A stretch of 5,225 bases of DNA. Source: an uncultured Lachnospiraceae bacterium (lineage in GTDB: Bacteria; Bacillota_A; Clostridia; Lachnospirales; Lachnospiraceae). The DNA lies in the NCBI GenBank assembly GCA_900553635.1, contig USDU01000178.1, forward strand, positions 1-5,225. Reading direction: 5' to 3'. Position 1 is the first letter of the stretch. Every line of letters begins with the position of its first letter. The notes below the pieces were generated by a model. The model searched no databases. It saw only the letters and a program-made list of their open reading frames with translations, and was not told the origin of the DNA. This document shows positions 1 to 5,225 of the stretch, piece after piece. Position numbers and translations under genes: made by a program.

Positions 1-235
1 TGTCATCCGGCTGCATCTTCATTTCCCGCCTGCTTCCCTCCAGCAGCTCCTGCACTGTCACACCCAGCACATCTGCCAGCGTAAGCAGCAGTGAGATATC
101 CGGCATTCCATGACCATTTTCCCAGCGGGAGACACTGCGGGAATTGACGCCCAATCTGTCGCCAAGCTGCTCCTGGGTCATGCCCTTTTCCTTTCTCAAT
201 TCCGCGATGAATTTTCCGGTCTTGATCTGCTCCAT
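1..235 (-). CDS. XRE-family helix-turn-helix transcriptional regulator, N-terminal part (runs off the left edge)
   Basis: The frame reads from an ATG at 235 to the window edge (78 codons) with no stop, so the C-terminus is outside. It begins MEQIKTGKFIAELRKEKGMT and continues through QEQLGDRLGVNSRSVSRWEN, then PDISLLLTLADVLGVTVQEL at residues 47-66. This is the standard HTH_3/Cro-C1 fold: residues 6-61 form the five-helix DNA-binding domain, with the recognition helix around SRSVSRWENG. The start is supported by AGGAGG (244-249) eight bases upstream. Many clostridial proteins of this kind carry a C-terminal membrane or sensor domain after the HTH, but that part cannot be seen here, so the ligand and target genes are unknown. 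It lies downstream of argS on the same strand, 134 bases away with a strong hairpin between, so it is probably transcribed at least partly on its own. Confidence 0.9.
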   Translation of the reverse strand, partial: MEQIKTGKFIAELRKEKGMTQEQLGDRLGVNSRSVSRWENGHGMPDISLLLTLADVLGVTVQELLEGSRREMKMQPDD

Positions 236-267
236 GGTGAAGTCCTCCTGCTGTGTTTTCTGATTTT

Positions 268-276
268 ATCTTAGCA
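268..276 (-). promoter_or_regulatory. Possible extended -10 promoter for the XRE regulator
   Basis: On the minus strand this reads TGCTAAGAT, that is a TGn extension followed by a TAAGAT hexamer (4 of 6 to consensus), about 30 bases upstream of the regulator's start codon. No convincing -35 box lies 16-18 bases upstream. The surrounding GCAT/ATGC inverted repeats (274-290) could be a binding site for the regulator itself, which is an inference only. Confidence 0.25.
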
Positions 277-313
277 TAAATGCGTGCATAGGGACATGAC
301 ATAGAATGAGAGT

Positions 314-347
314 GGCGGAAAATCCTGCATTTATAGGACTTTCCGCC
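314..347 (-). other. Strong 13-bp RNA hairpin downstream of argS (possible terminator or 3'-end stabiliser)
   Basis: Arms 314-326 and 335-347 are complementary over 13 pairs with an 8-base loop (327-334). The stem is continuous, with one G-U wobble, only if transcribed on the minus strand. On the plus strand the same position (322/339) is an A-C mismatch. It starts 23 bases after the argS stop codon. It lacks the T-run expected of an intrinsic terminator on the minus strand (the stem is followed by ACTCTCATTC). It may therefore be a weak terminator, a barrier to 3' exonucleases, or part of a leader structure for the next gene. Confidence 0.6.
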
Positions 348-369
348 ATTTATTTTCATAATATTTATT

Positions 370-2142
370 TTACATTCTCTCCGGTGCTTCGAAGCCCAGC
401 ACATCGATGCAGGTCTCCAGCACCCGCTTGGTCAACTGCAGTACAGCCACCAGCCCTGCACGCTTCTCTTCATCCTCTTCGCCAAGAATCTTCGTCTCAT
501 GATAGAACTTGTTGAAGGCGTTCGCCAGCTCATAGATATAAGCGCAGACCTTATGGGGCGCCAGCTCGTCAAAGGCATTCTCCAGCACGCCGTTGAAGCG
601 GGCCAGTACCAGCTCCAGCGCCTTCTGGCTGTCATTCTCTGCTGCCGGAATCCGTCCCTTTGTCAGATCGCCGCCCTGAGCCTGATACTTGTTCAGAATG
701 GACTTAATCCGCACAATGGTGTACAGGATATAGGGTCCGGTATTGCCCTCAAAGGAGGTAAAGCGGTCGATATCGAACACGTAATCCTTGGAGGCCTGGT
801 TAGACAGGTCGCCATACTTGATGGCGGACAGACCAATCTTCTTCGCCGTATCCCGCGCCTCATCCTCGGAAATCTCAGAATTCTCCGCGATCTTCTGATA
901 CATCTTTTCGTTGATATCGGCAATCAGGTACTCCAGACGCATAACGCCGCCCTCGCGGGTCTTGAAGGGCTTACCGTCCTTGCCGTTCATGGTGCCAAAG
1001 CCTAAGAATTCCAGATCCGTCTCTGGCTTCACCAGGCCGGTCTTCTTGGCACAGCGGAATACCTGGATAAAATGCATCTCCTGACGTTTGTCCACCACAT
1101 AGATAACCTCGTCCGGGTCAAAGAGCTTCCGGCGCTCTACCAGGGTTGCCAGGTCGGTGGTGGTATACAGGGACGCTCCGTCGGACTTCAGAATCATGCA
1201 GGGCGGAACCTCCTTGGTATCGGTGTCTTCCTTGACGTCTACCACCAGCGCGCCCTCGCTCTCGTAAGCGAAGCCCTCTTTCTTCAGCTTCTCCACCATA
1301 TCCGGGATGTAGGGCTGGGCATCGGACTCGCCCTTCCACAGGTCAAATTCTACATTCAGGTTCGCGTAATTGCGCTTCAGGTCGGTCACGGACACATTTA
1401 AGATGTGCTGCAGGATAGCCTGATAGCCTCTGTGGCCATGCTGCACCAGATAGGTGGCGTGCATCGCCTGCTCCTTGTAGGCCTCGTCCTCCTTGGACCG
1501 GGCACTGGCTGCCGGATAGATCTCCTCCAGCTCGGAAATGGTAAAGGGTGCCTCGGTCGGGTACTCACCTGTGTAATTTTCATCAAAATATACCAGATCC
1601 GGCTTGCGCTCCTTCAGCTCTGTGATAATCAGTCCCATCTGCAGACCCCAGTCACCCAGATGGATATCTCCGGTCACGTTGTGGCCCACGAAGCGTCCCA
1701 GACGCTTCACGCTCTCACCGATGATGGCAGAGCGGAGATGTCCCACATGCAGCGGCTTCGCCACGTTGGGTCCACCGTAGTCAATGATAATGGTCTTCGG
1801 ATTCTCTGTTCTGTCACAGCCCAGGCGCTCATCATCTGCCATAGCCTGCAGATACTCCTGCACATACGCAGGCGCCAGCTTCAGATTCAGGAAGCCCGGA
1901 TTGACCGCATTGACCTCGGAAAACAGCTCCTGCTCCTTCAAGTTCTCTGCCACCTTATTGGCAATCTGAATGGGTGCGCAGTGATACTTTTTTGCGCCTG
2001 CCATAGCTCCATTGCACTGATACTCGCACAGATCCGGGCGATTGGAAATGGTGACCTTTCCGTACTCAGCCTCATAGCCGCAGTTTACAAAGGCTTCGGA
2101 TACCGCAGCGGTAATCCGATCCAGTAACTTCTCCATACACAT
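370..2142 (-). CDS. argS: Arginyl-tRNA synthetase (class I)
   Basis: Cytoplasmic enzyme that charges tRNA-Arg with arginine using ATP. Length (590 aa) fits the family. Domains in order: the N-terminal tRNA-binding additional domain (about 4-95); the Rossmann catalytic core with YGGPNVAKPLHVGHLRS (122-138), where HVGH at 132-135 is the HIGH signature; LKSDGASLYTTTDLA (318-332); GKDGKPFKTR (387-396) at the place of the KMSKS loop, the usual ArgS variant; and the helical DALR anticodon-binding domain from about 470 to the typical end GFEAPERM. The first ATG (2142) has only three bases between AGGAG (2146-2150) and the codon. The second ATG (2136) has nine and gives the usual family start MEKLL, so the true protein may be 588 aa. 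It is transcribed leftward from a promoter shared face-to-face with the exonuclease gene. The leader of about 80 bases is too short for a T-box. Long plus-strand frames inside it are antisense shadows. Confidence 0.98.
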   Translation of the reverse strand: MCMEKLLDRITAAVSEAFVNCGYEAEYGKVTISNRPDLCEYQCNGAMAGAKKYHCAPIQIANKVAENLKEQELFSEVNAVNPGFLNLKLAPAYVQEYLQAMADDERLGCDRTENPKTIIIDYGGPNVAKPLHVGHLRSAIIGESVKRLGRFVGHNVTGDIHLGDWGLQMGLIITELKERKPDLVYFDENYTGEYPTEAPFTISELEEIYPAASARSKEDEAYKEQAMHATYLVQHGHRGYQAILQHILNVSVTDLKRNYANLNVEFDLWKGESDAQPYIPDMVEKLKKEGFAYESEGALVVDVKEDTDTKEVPPCMILKSDGASLYTTTDLATLVERRKLFDPDEVIYVVDKRQEMHFIQVFRCAKKTGLVKPETDLEFLGFGTMNGKDGKPFKTREGGVMRLEYLIADINEKMYQKIAENSEISEDEARDTAKKIGLSAIKYGDLSNQASKDYVFDIDRFTSFEGNTGPYILYTIVRIKSILNKYQAQGGDLTKGRIPAAENDSQKALELVLARFNGVLENAFDELAPHKVCAYIYELANAFNKFYHETKILGEEDEEKRAGLVAVLQLTKRVLETCIDVLGFEAPERM

Positions 2143-2192
2143 ATTCTCCTCTTGTAAAAATCTTTTCTTTATAATGCTTTCGGCTGCGCTTC

Positions 2193-2221
2193 TTTACTTT
2201 CTTTCGCAGAACCACTATAAT
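2193..2221 (+). promoter_or_regulatory. Exonuclease III gene promoter (sigma-A type)
   Basis: TTTACT at 2193-2198 (-35, 4 of 6), a 17-base spacer and TATAAT at 2216-2221 (perfect -10). Predicted start is near 2228, giving a leader of about 53 bases. The polymerase footprint expected here overlaps almost completely with that of the argS promoter on the other strand. Confidence 0.75.
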
Positions 2222-2228
2222 AATATCT

Positions 2229-2257
2229 ATTATATGTAAAATGCAAGAAAAGATCAA
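2229..2257 (-). promoter_or_regulatory. argS promoter (sigma-A type)
   Basis: On the minus strand there is TTGATC at 2252-2257 (-35, 4 of 6), a 17-base spacer, and TATAAT at 2229-2234 (perfect -10). Predicted start is near 2222, giving a leader of about 80 bases. The -35 box lies inside the inverted repeat at 2246-2266, and the -10 box is one arm of the inverted repeat shared with the opposite promoter. Confidence 0.75.
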
Positions 2258-2266
2258 ATCTTTTCT
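2246..2266 (+). repeat. Inverted repeat AGAAAAGAT-CAA-ATCTTTTCT in the exonuclease leader
   Basis: Perfect 9-base arms (2246-2254 and 2258-2266) around a 3-base centre. In the exonuclease mRNA it would form a hairpin two bases before the AAGGAGG ribosome binding site (2269-2275). As DNA it covers the -35 box of argS (2252-2257), so it could instead be an operator. A third copy of the 9-mer ATCTTTTCT lies at 2160-2168, in the argS leader. Confidence 0.7.
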
Positions 2267-2280
2267 GTAAGGAGGAACCT

Positions 2281-3033
2281 ATGAAACTGATTTCCTGGAA
2301 TGTAAACGGTCTGCGGGCCTGTGTCGGGAAAAATTTTATGGAAGATTTCAAAAAGCTGGACGCTGATATTTTCTGTCTGCAGGAAACCAAGCTTCAGGAG
2401 GGACAGATTGCGCTCGTTCTGCCCGGCTATCATCAGTACTGGAATTACGCGGAGAAAAAGGGCTATAGCGGAACGGCTGTATTTACCAGAAAAGAGCCCT
2501 TAAGCGTCGCCTACGGAATCGGCGTTGAAGAACATGACCACGAAGGACGGGTCATTACCCTGGAATTTGAGGACTATTATCTGGTGACTGTCTATACCCC
2601 CAACTCCCAGGACGGCCTGAAGCGCCTGGATTACCGGATGCAGTGGGAAGATGATTTTCTCGCCTATATCAAGAGCCTGGATGAAAAAAAGCCTGTTATC
2701 TACTGCGGCGATCTAAATGTGGCCCATCAGGAAATCGACCTGAAAAACCCGAAAACCAACCGGAAAAATGCCGGATTTACAGACGAGGAACGCTCCAAAA
2801 TGACAACGGTTCTCACTTCCGGCTTCGTGGATACCTTCCGGTACTTCTATCCGGACGCCGAGGGCGTCTATTCCTGGTGGTCCTACCGCTTCCGCGCCCG
2901 CGAGAAGAACGCCGGGTGGCGCATTGATTATTTTATCGTATCCGAACGGCTGAAGGAGCGACTGGAAAACGCCTCCATTCACACGGAAATTTTCGGTTCG
3001 GATCACTGCCCGGTGGAGCTGGATCTGAAGTAA
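2281..3033 (+). CDS. exoA: Exodeoxyribonuclease III / AP endonuclease (ExoA/XthA type)
   Basis: DNA repair enzyme that cuts the backbone 5' to abasic sites and removes 3' blocking groups in base excision repair. It is a metal-dependent member of the endonuclease/exonuclease/phosphatase fold. The 250 aa match the ExoA-type length. Active-site elements are all present: SWNVNG (N7), LQETK with metal-binding E35, YTPN with Y105, the GDLNVAH motif with D144 and N146, WRIDYF with D216, and the C-terminal GSDHCPV with D241-H242. The start is well supported by AAGGAGG (2269-2275) five bases upstream. It stands alone, divergent from argS and convergent with the Uma2-like gene, and ends in front of two hairpins. 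The family in Clostridia is named exoA or xth; the symbol follows the Bacillus name. Nothing appears broken. Confidence 0.97.
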   Translation: MKLISWNVNGLRACVGKNFMEDFKKLDADIFCLQETKLQEGQIALVLPGYHQYWNYAEKKGYSGTAVFTRKEPLSVAYGIGVEEHDHEGRVITLEFEDYYLVTVYTPNSQDGLKRLDYRMQWEDDFLAYIKSLDEKKPVIYCGDLNVAHQEIDLKNPKTNRKNAGFTDEERSKMTTVLTSGFVDTFRYFYPDAEGVYSWWSYRFRAREKNAGWRIDYFIVSERLKERLENASIHTEIFGSDHCPVELDLK

Positions 3034-3048
3034 TTGCCTGACCTACAA

Positions 3049-3067
3049 GAGCTGCCACTGGCAGCTC
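3049..3067 (+). other. 8-bp hairpin just after the exonuclease gene
   Basis: GAGCTGCC (3049-3056), loop ACT, GGCAGCTC (3060-3067). It begins 15 bases after the stop codon. It has no T-run on either side, so it is not a standard terminator by itself. It precedes the stronger terminator at 3089 and may protect the 3' end. Confidence 0.5.
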
Positions 3068-3088
3068 CTTACGGATACTTCCTAGCAA

Positions 3089-3124
3089 AAAAGTCCTGAG
3101 CCATTGCGGTTCAGGGCTTTTCTT
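3089..3124 (+). terminator. Bidirectional intrinsic terminator between the convergent exonuclease and Uma2-like genes
   Basis: A 14-bp stem (3089-3102 with 3108-3121, two G-U wobbles on the plus strand) encloses the loop ATTGC. The right arm ends in CTTTTCTT on the plus strand. The left arm begins after AAAAAA, so on the minus strand the stem is followed by TTTTTT. It can thus stop transcription from both sides. It is the only terminator candidate for both genes. The AT-rich stretch 3125-3184 shows nothing else. Confidence 0.85.
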
Positions 3125-3184
3125 AAATTGAATAATTCTATTAAAATCAACAGACATTTTATTCTATATATTGTATATCCATTA

Positions 3185-3715
3185 CTATTCCACTACAATT
3201 TCCAGATCGTCATAGATTTCAGCCCGTAATTTTTCACCAAACTTATGGAAAACAGGCACCCAATCCTCTTCTGACCGATAAATCACCGTTACTTCCCTTG
3301 CAGGATCGACAATCCAGTATTCTCGCACACCAGCATCACAGTACAGAGCCTGCTTTTTACTATAGTCCATCTTCTTACTGGATGGCGAAACAATCTCAAT
3401 CACCCAGTCAGGTGCTCCATGACAGCCTTTATCATCCAACTTTGAGGAATCGCAGACTACCGAAATATCAGGTTCTACATAACTGTCCTTGTCTTTTTCA
3501 TCTTTAAGGAATACCGCAAAAGGCGCAGGAATTACTTTGCTTTTTCCACCTTTGCTTTTAATGTAACTTCCAATTTCAATATTTATACTGTTCATCAAAA
3601 GCTGATGTGTAGTACTGGGTGGTGCCATCATATACATTTTTCCATCTATCAGCTCCGCACGCTCGCCCTCCGGCAGTGCATAAATATCAGCTATGGTATA
3701 GTTTTCTTCTTTCAG
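3185..3715 (-). CDS. Uma2 family protein (PD-(D/E)XK-like putative endonuclease), likely CTG start
   Basis: With a start at 3715 the product is 176 aa. The family contains restriction-endonuclease-like folds of unproven biological role. Visible family marks (numbered from 3715): YTIADIYALPEGERAELIDG at residues 6-25, MMAPPS (29-34), VEPDISVVC (80-88) and WVIEIVSPSS (104-113) with the putative catalytic acidic residues, K-rich helix KKMDYSKKQALY (114-125), and GVREYWIVDP (129-138). The first ATG in frame (3637) would delete the conserved N-terminal block and has no nearby ribosome binding site. AAGGAGG (3724-3730) sits exactly eight bases before an in-frame CTG at 3713-3715. No ATG, GTG or TTG lies between the upstream in-frame stop and that point. 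Hence a CTG start is the best call; a mutated start is the alternative. It has its own promoter and is convergent with the exonuclease gene. It is possibly recently acquired, but nothing in the sequence proves this. Confidence 0.85.
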   Translation of the reverse strand: MKEENYTIADIYALPEGERAELIDGKMYMMAPPSTTHQLLMNSINIEIGSYIKSKGGKSKVIPAPFAVFLKDEKDKDSYVEPDISVVCDSSKLDDKGCHGAPDWVIEIVSPSSKKMDYSKKQALYCDAGVREYWIVDPAREVTVIYRSEEDWVPVFHKFGEKLRAEIYDDLEIVVE

Positions 3716-3723
3716 TAAAGATA

Positions 3724-3730
3724 CCTCCTT
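3724..3730 (-). promoter_or_regulatory. Ribosome binding site that decides the Uma2-like start
   Basis: AAGGAGG on the minus strand, eight bases before the CTG at 3713-3715 and 86 bases before the first ATG of the frame. Its strength and spacing are the main reason for calling a CTG start. Confidence 0.7.
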
Positions 3731-3743
3731 CGCTCTTTTTTTG

Positions 3744-3772
3744 ATTATACTGGATTATTCCCATAAAGTAAA
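3744..3772 (-). promoter_or_regulatory. Promoter of the Uma2-like gene (sigma-A type)
   Basis: On the minus strand TTTACT (3767-3772), a 17-base spacer and TATAAT (3744-3749). Predicted start is near 3737, about 20 bases before the proposed CTG start. This tightly limits where translation can begin. Confidence 0.75.
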
Positions 3773-3814
3773 GGCTCTGGCGGCCTGCTGCCTTATCGAT
3801 TATAACTATAATAA

Positions 3815-3848
3815 GAAATCCCTGAAAATCAACGTTTTCAGGGATTTC
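3815..3848 (-). terminator. Intrinsic terminator of tRNA-Thr (and probably of sdaAA)
   Basis: A perfect 14-bp stem (3815-3828 with 3835-3848) with a 6-base loop begins eight bases after the tRNA's discriminator base. On the minus strand it is followed by the T-rich TTATTATAG. The plus side continues ATCTGAAAG, so the working direction is minus. Bases 3773-3814, between this and the Uma2-like promoter, show no further element. Confidence 0.85.
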
Positions 3849-3855
3849 ATCTGAA

Positions 3856-3928
3856 AGCTGGAAATGAGACTCGAACTCACGACCCCTTCATTACGAGTGA
3901 AGTGCTCTACCGACTGAGCTATTCCAGC
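3856..3928 (-). tRNA. tRNA-Thr (anticodon CGT)
   Basis: A full cloverleaf reads on the minus strand: acceptor GCTGGAA/TTCCAGC (7 pairs), D-stem GCTC/GAGC with loop AGTCGGTA, anticodon stem CTTCA/TGAAG around loop CTCGTAA, five-base variable loop GGGTC, and T-stem GTGAG/CTCAT with loop TTCGAGT. The anticodon CGT reads the threonine codon ACG. The discriminator base is T (3856). The 3' CCA is not encoded (next bases TTC), so it must be added by nucleotidyltransferase. It has its own promoter upstream and a strong terminator downstream. Confidence 0.97.
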
Positions 3929-3943
3929 TTGCTGTGTCAGCAA
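3929..3943 (-). repeat. Small inverted repeat in the tRNA-Thr 5' leader
   Basis: TTGCTG-ACA-CAGCAA on the minus strand, perfect 6-base arms. It ends directly at the first base of the mature tRNA and starts at the predicted transcription start. It would be part of the fragment removed by RNase P. Confidence 0.5.
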
Positions 3944-3948
3944 CTGAT

Positions 3949-3977
3949 ATTATACTTGAAAATGAAATATTTGTAAA
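3949..3977 (-). promoter_or_regulatory. tRNA-Thr promoter (sigma-A type)
   Basis: On the minus strand TTTACA (3972-3977, 5 of 6), a 17-base spacer and TATAAT (3949-3954). Predicted start is near 3942. The -35 box is only 17 bases beyond the sdaAA stop codon, with no terminator between, so sdaAA transcripts can read into the tRNA. Confidence 0.8.
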
Positions 3978-3994
3978 GGGGTAATTTTAAAACA

Positions 3995-4870
3995 TCAACA
4001 CTTTCCGCAGGCTTCACAGGCCGACGGCGCGGCAGCGCAGCCGCCGAGGGCCGTCTCACGCAGCTCTGCCGGGATGCGTCTGCCTACGTTATACATGACT
4101 GCAATCATTTCGTCCAGCGGAATCAGCTGCGGAACGCCGGCCAGCGCCATCTCGGCTGAGGTCAGGGCAACAGCGACTCCTGCCGCATTCCGATTCTGGC
4201 ATGGGTATTCCACCAGACCGCCCACCGGATCGCAGACCAGACCCAGCAAGTTCATGAGTACTGTGGAAGCCGCGTCCAGACAGGCCTTTGGGGAGCCGCC
4301 CAGCAGCTCCACGGCAGCCGACGCCGCCATTGCAGAGGCTACGCCCACCTCGGCCTGACAGCCGCCCACAGCGCCTGCCACGGTGGCGTTCCGCATGGCC
4401 AGATAGCCCACGGCCCCGGCGTTGTAGAGAGCCTGTATCATCTCTGCTTCTGTAAAATGAAACTGCTCCTCCAGCGCCAGCAGGACGCCCGGCACAATAC
4501 CGGAAGACCCCGCCGTGGGGGCCGCCACGATAAGTCCCATAGACGCATTGGTCTCCAACACCGCCATGGCATAGGCCACGGCCCGTCCAAGCACCGGTCC
4601 GCAGAGGCTTTTGCCCTGCCCATCTCCCTGCTGCCAGTCGGAAAGCATCTTCGCCTCGCCGCCCAGCAGACCGCCCATGGAGCGTCCGGGCTTTTTTATG
4701 GGGCCGCGGACTGATTCCCGCATGATTTCGTAGGCCTTCTTCATCCGGGCGTCACAGATCTCGCCGGTGATTTCACCTTTTTCTATCTCACGACTGCGCA
4801 TTACGTCCGAGATGCAAAGCTTCCTTTCTTCACATAATGCCAGCAATTCCTTCGCGTTCTTAAAATCCAT
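3995..4870 (-). CDS. sdaAA: L-serine dehydratase, iron-sulfur dependent, alpha (catalytic) subunit
   Basis: Deaminates L-serine to pyruvate and ammonia with a [4Fe-4S] cluster in the cytoplasm. In Gram-positive bacteria the alpha subunit works with a separate beta subunit. Full length (291 aa). Motifs: GRSMGGLLGGEAKM (62-75), APTAGSSGIVPGVL (117-130), ATVAGAVGGCQAEVG (162-176), LVCDPVGGLVEYPCQNRN (211-228) and GRRIPAELRETALGGCA (263-279). C171, C213 and C224 have the 42- and 11-residue spacing that I recall for the three cluster-ligand cysteines of the Legionella enzyme. The chain also ends in a cysteine (CEACGKC), consistent with the 'tail-in-mouth' C-terminal ligand described there. The start is supported by GAGGAG eight bases before the ATG at 4870. 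The expected upstream partner sdaAB is missing except for a possible tail, so subunit pairing is disrupted in this window. It may share its terminator with tRNA-Thr. Confidence 0.95.
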   Translation of the reverse strand: MDFKNAKELLALCEERKLCISDVMRSREIEKGEITGEICDARMKKAYEIMRESVRGPIKKPGRSMGGLLGGEAKMLSDWQQGDGQGKSLCGPVLGRAVAYAMAVLETNASMGLIVAAPTAGSSGIVPGVLLALEEQFHFTEAEMIQALYNAGAVGYLAMRNATVAGAVGGCQAEVGVASAMAASAAVELLGGSPKACLDAASTVLMNLLGLVCDPVGGLVEYPCQNRNAAGVAVALTSAEMALAGVPQLIPLDEMIAVMYNVGRRIPAELRETALGGCAAAPSACEACGKC

Positions 4871-4964
4871 GTTTCTAACTCCTCATAGTATCACGATTCA
4901 CACCATTTTTCAGATTGGCTTCCGCAAATCGGGCTCTGACGCTGCCACATAAGCCAGCATTTTG

Positions 4965-5225
4965 CTAGGGCTGCACAATCATCACTTCATGCACGTTCTC
5001 ATTTTCCCGCAGCTCACACGCCACGTCGTCGAGCTGGGAGTAGTAGCGGTACCAGGCCATCGTCTCCTTGCGCAGCTCGCTCATCGGGGTGCTGAATTCC
5101 TCCAGCTCGCCCGCGAGCACGCGTTCTTCCAGCGCCGTCGCGCGGTCTTCGATCTCCTCGAGGCGGTGCAGATCCCTGGCGATCAGCAGCTCGAAGAAGT
5201 CGTAGAGAAATCGTCCGACGCTGTT
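4965..5225 (-). pseudogene. Hybrid open frame: CorA-like transporter fragment joined to a short SdaAB-like C-terminal tail (5' end outside the window)
   Basis: The frame is open from the right edge to a TAG at 4965-4967 (86 residues visible). Residues 1-76 read like the long helical cytoplasmic part of a CorA-type Mg2+/Co2+ transporter: GRFLYDFFELLIARDLHRLE (4-23), then EDRATALEERVLAGELEEF, SELRKE, WYRYYSQLDDVACELRENEN. In CorA this is followed by more helix, two membrane segments and a GMN motif, but here all are absent. The last nine residues, VHEVMIVQP, instead resemble the end of the ACT domain of serine dehydratase beta subunits, the gene expected immediately before sdaAA. The codons before the join are strongly G/C-ending (64 of 75 by my count), against 25 of 43 at the start of sdaAA. 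It may be a real deletion/insertion fusion or an assembly chimera near a contig end; I cannot tell which. The 94 bases to sdaAA hold no clear terminator or promoter. Confidence 0.65.

Noticed and set aside
3..404. 133-codon minus-strand open frame overlapping the XRE regulator
   Set aside because: It lies in a different frame from the clear HTH protein starting at 235, is unusually rich in Gly, Ala and Arg in its second half, and has no ribosome binding site at its start. It is a shadow.
1405..2127. 240-codon plus-strand open frame antisense to argS (also 499-1005)
   Set aside because: These lie wholly inside the argS coding region on the opposite strand, show no family motif, and have Leu/Ile/Gln-rich compositions typical of antisense reading of a biased gene.
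2143..2222. T-box riboswitch in the argS leader
   Set aside because: The predicted leader is only about 80 bases, with no room for the specifier stem and antiterminator and no TGGN-type T-box sequence before a terminator. Only a weak 5-bp CTGCG/CGCAG stem (2184-2209) is seen.
3185..3637. Uma2-like gene starting at the first ATG (150 aa)
   Set aside because: This would cut off the conserved N-terminal block, lacks a well-placed ribosome binding site, and ignores the AAGGAGG and promoter found further upstream.
4871..4964. Small peptide or separate promoter between the hybrid frame and sdaAA
   Set aside because: The only short frame is a 16-codon ATG stretch without a ribosome binding site. 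The best -10-like hexamer (GATACT on the minus strand) has no matching -35.
1..5225. CRISPR array, insertion sequence, toxin-antitoxin pair or defence island
   Set aside because: There are no regularly spaced repeats, no transposase and no terminal inverted repeats. The XRE-like and Uma2-like genes are far apart and each has its own context, so pairing them as a system has no support.

Overview
The window looks like chromosomal DNA of a gut-type Bacillota (Clostridia, probably Lachnospiraceae-like). The evidence is moderate GC with AT-rich intergenic gaps, strong AGGAGG-type ribosome binding sites, consensus sigma-A promoters with 17-bp spacers, a two-subunit iron-sulfur L-serine dehydratase and a tRNA gene without encoded CCA. 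This placement is inferred from protein style, not from a database search.

Layout, left to right. The N-terminal part of an XRE-type helix-turn-helix regulator runs off the left edge on the minus strand. A gap follows that holds a strong 13-bp hairpin. Next comes arginyl-tRNA synthetase (argS, minus), then a 138-bp divergent promoter region, then exodeoxyribonuclease III / AP endonuclease (plus). Two hairpins follow that gene, the second a good bidirectional terminator. A Uma2-family putative nuclease (minus) comes next and appears to start at a CTG codon. It is followed by tRNA-Thr(CGT) (minus) with its own promoter and terminator, and then by the alpha (catalytic) subunit of iron-sulfur L-serine dehydratase (sdaAA, minus). 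At the right edge is an open frame whose main body resembles the helical cytoplasmic part of a CorA-type metal transporter, but whose last residues look like the end of the ACT domain of the serine dehydratase beta subunit.

Most genes are ordinary housekeeping genes with independent transcription units. argS and the exonuclease gene are driven by back-to-back promoters whose two -10 boxes form one perfect inverted repeat. sdaAA and tRNA-Thr probably share one terminator. No defence system, CRISPR array, insertion sequence or obvious novel multi-gene system is visible. The points most worth a second look are the CorA/SdaAB-like hybrid frame at the right edge (true rearrangement or assembly chimera), the symmetric divergent promoter, the CTG start of the Uma2 gene, and the argS 3' hairpin whose loop is complementary to the leader of the downstream regulator.
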